Of a DNA stretch of 47,277 bases, positions 7,914 to 16,900 are shown piece after piece. The stretch comes from DASQFU01 sp035632955. GTDB lineage: Bacteria > Eisenbacteria > RBG-16-71-46. The number at the start of each line of letters is the position of its first letter. Within the stretch, counting starts at the first letter, position 1. A program made the position numbers and the translations under genes. The notes beneath the pieces were generated by a model. That model saw only the letters and a list, made by a program, of their open reading frames with translations. It made no database searches and was not told the origin of the DNA. Location of the stretch: the NCBI GenBank assembly GCA_035632955.1, contig DASQFU010000242.1:1-47277 (forward strand), read 5' to 3'.

Positions 7914-10900
7914 ATGAGGCGCACGATCGGTTGGGGGTTCGCGTGCGCGCCGCTGCTCCTCTTCTGCAACGTCGATCCCGCGCGGGCCGCGAATATCTCG
8001 GGCACGGTGTTCGAGGACTTGAATTACGGCGGCGGCGCCGGCCGGAGCATGGCCGCCTCCGCGGGAGTGGTGCGCTCCGGCGCTCGCGTCGAGCTCTACG
8101 GCTCCGGCGGCGCCTTCTCGTCCTTCGCCACCACCAACGGCTCCGGCGTCTACACGTTCACCGGACTCGGCGCCGGCACGTACTTCGTCCGCGTCGTCAA
8201 CGGCTCGGTCAGCTCGTCCCGCTCCGGCTACGTCGCCGGTACCCATCTGCCGGTCCAGACCTTCCGCACCAGCGCCAGCTCCGGCGCCGCCGTCGCGGTC
8301 ACCGACTTCGTCGGCGGGACGGATCCGAGCGTGACGGATCCCGGGGACGGCGCAGCCGGGACGACCATGAACACCGTGACGTTCGTGTTCACGGCCGGCC
8401 TCTCGGGCACGGCCCAATCGGTGACTCGCGTGGTGCTGGGCGCGCCCGACATCGGTCAGGTGGACTTTGGCTTCAACTTCAACACCATCGTCAATACGAA
8501 CCCCACCGGCCAGGGAAGCCTCCGCCAGTTCCTGACCAATGCCGGTGGGCTCTCCAACGCCGGGCTCGCCATCGCCGGGCAGCCCGCGGCGACGGATGTC
8601 TCCATCTTCATGATCAGCGACGGTCTGGCCCATCCCGGTCTCCGCGCCGGACTGCCGAATCTGCTCGATGGTTCCGGCGTCGCCGTCATCACGCCCGCGA
8701 CCGCGCTTCCCGCCGTTGCCGACGCCTCGACCTCGCTCGATGGGACGACGCAGACCGCCAACGTCGGCAACACCAATCCGCTCGTCTTCGGCGCCGGCGC
8801 AACCGTCGGTGTCGCAGCGGTCGCTTTGCCTCAGGTGGCGGGGCCCGAGGTGGCGATTCGAGACGTGGGCGCGTTGACGAACGGAATCGAGATCGCGGCC
8901 AGCAACGTCACGGTTCGGGGATTCGCGATCCACGGTTTCGGCAACAGCAGCGGCGAGGCGGGGATCCTGGTGGGCGATAACTTCGTGGGCACCCTGATCG
9001 AAAACAACCTCCTCGGCACCACCGCCTCGTCCTTCACCGACCCCGGCGCGGGGCTGCGCAACTTAGCCGGACTGTTCTCGAACGGCGGCGACAGCGGGAC
9101 CATCCGCAACAACCTGATCGGCTTCAGCGGTGTGACCGGGATCTACTTCTCGAGCGGCTCCACGAACTGGTCGGTCTACGGAAACGAGATTCGCGACATC
9201 GGAACGACCTCAAGTGACGGTGACGGTGTCACGATCAGCGGCGCGTCCGCGAACGATGTCCGAGAGAACCTGATCGTCGGATCTTCGAGTCAGGCGATCG
9301 TCGTCACGGCCGCCGGGGCGAGTGGGAACAGCTTCACCAACAACACGGTGACCGGCAACGGCGTGGGGACGCCCACGACCCTCGTCCAGAGCCCGGGAGC
9401 GACGATGCGTTCCGGCGCAGCCTCGACGACGCTCGACCGCAACGTGATCCGCGCCAACTACGGCGCGGGCGTCCAGATCAACAACGGCGCCATCGGCACC
9501 CGCTTGACGGGCAACTCGATCGACGACAACGGCACGATCGTGGCAAGAACCGGCGCGGGACCGACCGGGCAGATCGGCATCGATCTCAATGCCGCCGCAG
9601 ACAACCAGAACCTCGGCACCGCTCCCTTCTTTACGCTGAACGACGCGGGCGACTTGGACGTCGGTGGCAACGATCTCCAGAACTTCCCCACACTGTCATC
9701 GGCGAGGCGGAACGCCACCCAGATCACGATCCAGGGCACGCTCAACTCCGCCCCGAGCACCACCTACCGCATCGAGTTCTTCGCCAGTGCCACCGCCGAC
9801 CCTTCGGGCTACGGAGAGGGCGAGCGCTATCTCGGCTTCACCAACGTGACTACGGACGTCGGCGGCGACGCTACCATCAACACGACGCTGGCGGCCATCG
9901 TGGCGGCGGGCGAGGCGGTGACGGCGACCGCGACCGATCCGGCGAATAACACATCCGAGTTCGCGGCCAATGCGACGGCCAGCGACTTGCCGGGGATCAC
10001 GCTGAGCCGGACCTCAGGACTCGTCACCACCGAGGCCGGCGGCACCGACACGTTCACCGTCGTGCTGACGAGCCCGCCGACGGCGAACGTCACCATTCCC
10101 CTCTCCAGCAACGATCTCAGCGAGGGCACGGTGTCTCCGGCGAGCGTGACCTTCACGCCCGCCAACTGGGCGACGCCCCGGATCGTCACCGCCACTGGCG
10201 TCAACGACGACATCGACGACGGCAACGTTGTCTTCTCGGTCGTCACGGCATCCGCGAACAGCACCGATGCCGACTACAACAGCATCAACCCGCCCAACGT
10301 CAGCGTCACGAACCAGGACGACGACACGGCGGGGATCACCGTCATCCCGACGTCCGGTCTCATCACGACCGAGGTCGGTGGCACGGCGACGTTCACGATC
10401 GTCCTGAACAGCGAGCCGACCGCGAACGTGACGATCGGGCTCTCGAGCTCCGATCTCACCGAGGGCACCGTCGCACCGCCGAGCGTCACGTTCACGAACG
10501 GCAACTGGTCGACCGCCCAGACGGTAACGATCACCGGCGTCGACGATCTGGTCGCCGACGGCAACATCGTCTACTCGATCGTCACCGCCGCCGCCACCAG
10601 CGGCGACGGCGGATACAACGGCAGGAACGCAGCGGACGTCGGCGTCACGAACCAGGACAACGACGTGGTCGGCGTCACCGTCAGTCCGACGGCCGGCCTG
10701 GTCACCACCGAGGCGGGCGGGCAGGCGACGTTCACGATCGTCCTCACCAGCGAGCCGACGGCGGACGTGACGATCGGGCTCTCGAGCTCCGACCTCACCG
10801 AAGGCACGGTCGCCCCGGCGAGCGTGACGTTCACCAACGGCAACTGGTCGACCGCTCAGACGGTCACGATCACCGGCGTCAACGACGCGGTCGACGACGG

Positions 10901-13900
10901 TGATATCGCCTACTCGATCCTCACTGCGGCCGCGACCAGCGCGGACGCGGGCTACAACGGCTTCGACCCCGCCGACGCCGGCGTCACGAACCAGGACGAC
11001 GACGCCGTCGGGATTACCGTCATTCCGACGGCCGGATTGGTGACGACCGAGGCCGGAGGCCAGGCGACGTTCACGATCGTCCTGAACAGCCAGCCGACCG
11101 CGAACGTGACGATCGGGCTCTCCAGCTCCGACCTCACCGAAGGCACCGTCGCCCCGGCGAGCGTGACGTTCACCAACGGCGACTGGTCGACCGCCCAGAC
11201 GGTCACGATCACCGGCGTCAACGACGCGATCGACGACGGCGACATCGCCTATTCGATCCTCACCGCCGCGGCGGCGAGCGCGGATGCCGGGTACAACGGG
11301 CTCGACGCCGTCGACGTCGCGGTCACGAATCAGGACAACGACGCGGTCGGGATCACCGTCAATCCCACCGCCGGGCTGGTCACGACCGAGGCCGGCGGCC
11401 AGGCGACGTTTACGGTCGTGTTGACGAGTCAGCCCACAGCCGACGTCACCGTCGGACTGTCGTCGACCGACCTCACCGAGGGCACGGTCGCGCCGGCGAG
11501 CGTGACGTTCACCAACGGCAACTGGTCGACCGCGCAGACCGTCACCGTCACCGGTGTGGATGATCTGGTCGCCGACGGCGACATCGCCTACTCGATCGTG
11601 ACCGCCGCCGCGACCAGTGCGGATGCGGGCTACAACGGCATCAATCCCGCCGACGTCGCCGTGACGAACCAGGACAACGACGTGGTCGGAGTCACCGTCA
11701 ATCCGACCGCGGGCCTGGTGACGACCGAGGCGGGCGGCCAGGCGACGTTCACGGTGGTGTTGACCTCGCAGCCGAGTGCGGACGTGACGATCGGGCTCTC
11801 CAGCTCGGACCTCACCGAAGGCACGGTCACGCCTGCGAGCGTCACGTTCAACAATGGGAACTGGTCGATTGCTCAGACCGTCACGATCACCGGCGTCGAC
11901 GACGCGGTCGCCGACGGCAACATCGTCTACTCGATCGTCACCGCCCCCGCGACCAGCGCAGATGCGGGTTACAACGGCTTCAATCCCCCGGATGCCGGCG
12001 TCACGAACCAGGACGACGACAACGCCGGGGTCACGGTCACCCCCGTCGCGGGGCTCACGACCACCGAAGCCTTGGGCCAGGCGACGTTCACGATCGTCCT
12101 GAACAGCCAGCCGACAGCCGACGTGACGATCGGGCTCTCCAGCTCCGACCTCACGGAAGGCACGGTCGCTCCGGCGAGCGTGACGTTCAACACCGGGAAC
12201 TGGTCGGTCGCGCAGACGGTCACGGTCACCGGCGTCGACGATCCGGCCGCCGACGGCAACATCGCCTACTCGATCGTCACCGCCGCCGCCACGAGCGCCG
12301 ACGCCGGCTACAACGGGCTCGACGCCACCGATGTCGCGGTCACGAATCAGGACAACGACGTCGTCGGGATCGCCGTCAACCCGACCGCTGGGCTGGTGAC
12401 CACCGAGGCCCTGGGCCAGGCGACGTTCACGGTCGTGCTGGTCACGCAGCCGACCGCGAACGTGACGATCGGGCTCTCCAGCTCCGACCTCACCGAGGGC
12501 ACCGTCGCCCCCGCGAGCGTCACCTTCACCAACGGCGACTGGTCGACCGCACAGACGGTCACGGTCACCGGCGTCAACGACGACCTCGACGATGGCGACA
12601 TCCTCTACTCGATCCTCACCGCCGCGGCGACGAGCGCGGATGCCGGGTACAACGGCCTCGACGCCGCCAACGTCGGCGTCACGAACCAGGACGACGACAC
12701 CGCGGGGATCACCGTCACCCCGACCGCAGGCCTCGTCACCACCGAGGGCTTGGGCCAGGCGACGTTCACCGTCGTCCTGACCAGCGAGCCGACCGCGAAC
12801 GTCACGATCGGGCTCTCCAGCTCCGACCTCACCGAAGGCACCGTCGCGCCCGCAAGCGTCACGTTCACCAACAGCGACTGGTCCACAGCCCAGACCGTCA
12901 CCATCACCGGCGTCAACGATGCGCTCGACGACGGTGACATCCTCTACTCGATCATCACCGCCGCCGCGACCAGCACCGACCCGGGCTACAACGGCCGCGC
13001 GTCCGCCGACGTCGGCGTCACGAACCAGGACGACGACGCGGTCGGGATCACGGTCGTTCCCACGGCCGGGCTGGTGACGACCGAGGCCCTGGGCCAGGCG
13101 ACGTTCACGATCGTCCTCAATAGCCAGCCGACGGCGAACGTCACGATCGGGCTCTCCAGCTCCGACCTCACCGAAGGCACCGTGGCGCCGCCGAGCGTCA
13201 CGTTCACGAGCGGAGACTGGTCGACCGCACAGACGGTCACGGTCACCGGCGTCAACGACGACCTCGACGATGGCAACATCCTCTACTCGATCCTCACCGC
13301 CGCGGCGACGAGCGCGGATGCCGGGTACAACGGCCTCGACGCCGCCGACGTCGGCGTCACGAACCAGGACGACGACACCGCGGGGATCACCGTCACCCCG
13401 ACCGCAGGCCTCGTCACCACCGAGGCGGGCGGCACCGCCGGCTTCACGGTCGTGCTGAGCAGCCAGCCGACGGCGAACGTGACGATCGGGTTCTCCAGCT
13501 CCGACCTCACCGAAGGCACGGTGGCGCCGGCCAGTCTCACCTTCACTCTCGGCGACTGGGCCACGCCGCAACCCGTTACCATCACCGGCGTCGACGATCT
13601 CGTCGCCGACGGCAGCGTCGCCTACACGATCGTCACCGCGGCTGCCACCAGCCCCGACCCGAGCTACAACGGCTTCGATCCTGCCGACGTCACGGTCTCG
13701 AACACCGACGATGACGCGGTCGCGGTCACGGTGACCCCGACGACGGGGCTCGTGACCACCGAAGCCGGCGACACGGCTACGTTCACGGTCGTGCTCGGCT
13801 CGCAGCCGACCGCGGACGTGACAATCGGCATCTCGTCCAGCGACGTCGGCGAGGGAACGGCGTCTCCGGCGAGCCTCACGTTCACGACCGGGGACTGGGC

Positions 13901-16900
13901 GTCGGCCCAGACGGTCACCATCACCGGCGTCAACGACGCGATCGCCGACGGCGCCGTCGCGTACTCGATCGTCACCGCCGCCGCCGCCAGCGCCGATCCC
14001 GGCTACAACGGCTTCGATCCGGCCGACGTCGCGGTCTCCAACACCGATGACGACGCGGTCGGGATCACCGTCAATCCGACGGCCGGTCTGGTGACCAGCG
14101 AGGCGGGTGACACCGCAACGTTCACGGTCGTCTTGCGCTCGCAGCCGACGGCGGACGTGACGATCGGACTTGCGAGCTCGGATCTCTCCGAGGGCACGAT
14201 CGCCGTGGCGAGCCTCACGTTCACGACGCTGGACTGGGCCGCACCCCAGACCGTCACCGTCACCGGCGTCGATGACGCGATCGCCGACGGCACCATCACC
14301 TACACGATCATCACCGCCGCCGCCGCCAGCGCCGATCCCGGCTACAACGGCCTCGATCCGGCCGACGTCGCCGCGTCCAACACGGACGACGACGTCGTCG
14401 CGATCATCGTCAATCCCAGCGCGGGCCTCGTGACCACCGAAGCCGGCGGCCAAGCGACGTTCACCGTCGTGCTCGGCACGCAGCCGGCGGCGGACGTAAC
14501 GATCGGGCTCTCCTGCACGGACCTCTCCGAGGGCACGATCGCCCGGGCGAGTCTCACGTTCACGTCCGGAGACTGGGCCACTCCGCAGACCGTCACCGTC
14601 ACCGGCGCCGACGACGGGTTTGTCGACGGCAGCATCGCCTACTCGATCATCACGGCCGCCGCCGCCAGCGCCGACCCCGACTACAACGGGCTCGCCGCCG
14701 CCGACGTCGCCGTCTCCAACACCGACGACGACACGGGCTTCGCGCTTCAGCTCGAACTGTCCACCGAGCGCGACCGCGTCGAGATCGGCCAGCCGGTGAG
14801 CTACCTGCTCGTGATCCGCAACCTGACGGCGACGAACCTCAGCGGCGTTTCCATCCTCAACCAGCCGCCGTCCGGCTTCGGCTACCTCGAGGGTTCGGCA
14901 GCGCGTGACGGGCGCGGCATTCCGGACCCGCTCGCCGCCGCACCGCAGGAGTTCGTGATCGACACGCTCGGCGCGTTCGTCGATCTCGACGGCGACGGGC
15001 GCGCCGGACCCGGCGAATCGGGCTACGCGACGCTCCGCTGGCAGCTCGTCCCCGGCGCGGGCGCCGCCCAGGGCGACCACATCGATGCCGCCGTCGCCGT
15101 GCAAGGCTGCGCGACTTGCGTGATCTCGAATCGCGCCGAAGCGAAGGTACGAGTCGAGCCGAACGCGCTGTTCGCGAACGGCACGGTGCTCGGCCGGGTG
15201 TTCGAGGACGTCGACCGCGATGGGCGCCAGGGCCACGACGAGCGCGGCGTACCGGGTGCGCGTGTCGCGCTCGACGACGGAACCAGCGTGCTCACCGATG
15301 CCGAGGGACGGTTCCATCTGCCGAACCTCGAGGCCGGCCCGCGGGCCTTCAAGCTCGACCTTGCGCAGCTCGGCCTGCCGGCGACGCCCACCACCGACGC
15401 TGGAACAGTCGTCAACGTGTCCCCCGGGCTGCTCGCGAGCGTGCGCTTCGGCGTCTCGTTCTCGCGCGACACGGTCGACGTCGGACGCCCGCCGGTCGAA
15501 GGCCTGGCGATCGTGACCGAGGAGTTCGAGCGCGCGGTCGACGTGACAGGTAACGCCCTGATGACCGCACTGATCGTCAACGGGCGGGCGATCAGCGTCC
15601 GCTCCGCCGACGCGCGTCTCGCCGGCGAAGGCGCGACGGAGATCCTGCGCCTGGCCGGGGATCGGCTCGAGACGCCGGCCGCGTTCCAGACCGAAGTCCA
15701 TGGTGCGGGGATCCCGAAGCGCTGGAGGCTCGAGATCTCGCAAGCGGACAGCGGGGTCGGAAAGGCGTTCGAGGGCTCGGGAGTGCCGCCCTCCCGCCTG
15801 GAATGGAACGGCAGCCTGTCGGTGGGGCAGCTCCAGGGCGGCCAGATCTACGGCTACCGGTTGAGCGTCGAGTATGCCGACGGCAGCGTCGTCGAAGGGC
15901 CGCGCCGCGTGTTCGGCGTCAACCGCCGCACGTCGATCGCGATGACGATGACCGGCGACGCGTTCGTGTCGGGCCGTTCGGACCTGAGCCCCGCCGCGCA
16001 CCGGGCGCTCGCGCAGCTCGCGAAGACGCTGCGGCGCTCGCCGGGCGAGCTGGTCGTGGTCGAAGGCCACACGGACTCGGTGGGATCGGCCGCGGACAAT
16101 CTCAGGCTGTCGCAGGAACGAGCCGAGGCGGCGGTGCGCTTCCTGGTCCAGCACGAGCGCATCCCGAGCAGGCGCCTGGTCGCCCGTGGCTACGGTGAGG
16201 ACCGCCCGGTGGCGAGCAGCGCGACGACCGAGGGACGCGAGCTCAACCGGCGGATCGAGATCAACGGCCAGCAGAGCGAGATCCGCCGCGCGCGTCTCTA
16301 CGACGTCTACCGCGGACAGGCCTCGGCGCGGGTCGGGGCGCTCGAAGTGGCCGTCGACTCGTCCGGCCGCTTCGCGTGCCGGGCTCCGGCCGCCAGCGAG
16401 ACGCTGGACGTGACGCTCACCGATCGCCAGGGTCGCATCTCGGTGGCGCGCGTGCGCCTGCCGGCGCTCGAGATCCTCGCGCCGAAGGGCGAGGTGCGGC
16501 TGCCGTTCGGCGAATCGCTGGAAGGCGTGGGCATCGAGCCGCGCGCCGCGTTCGAGTCCTCCGAGCCGCTGGCGAACGTAGGCGGCGAGGTGGTCGAGCA
16601 GACCGTGGCGCGCGTACGCCTGCGCGGGCGGACGAATGCCGGCAATCGCGTCGAGGTGGACGGCGCTCCGGTCGCCGTCGAGCCGGACGGCAGCTTCACC
16701 GCCGATCTCGCGCTCCACATCGGTGAGAACACCTTCGGCGTCGTCGCCAGGAATCCCACCGGCGTGCTACGGGTCGCGAACGTCGTAGTGCGCGCCCTCG
16801 ACCGCGATCCGGAAGGACAGCCGTTGGTTGTGGTCGAGAGCGTTCCCGAGATGACCCTGTTTCTGCCGCCCAAGGGTGCGGTGCTCGGGAACACGAGCCT

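Noticed and set aside
9993..14739. CRISPR-like or mobile repeats
   Set aside because: The period is about 339 bp, units are contiguous and in frame, and there are no unique spacers.
10014..16718. Very long open frame on the minus strand (over 2,200 codons)
   Set aside because: It is the antisense shadow of the repeat array and following domains of the giant protein. It is rich in Arg/Asp/Gly repeats that mirror the sense codons and has no ribosome-binding site.
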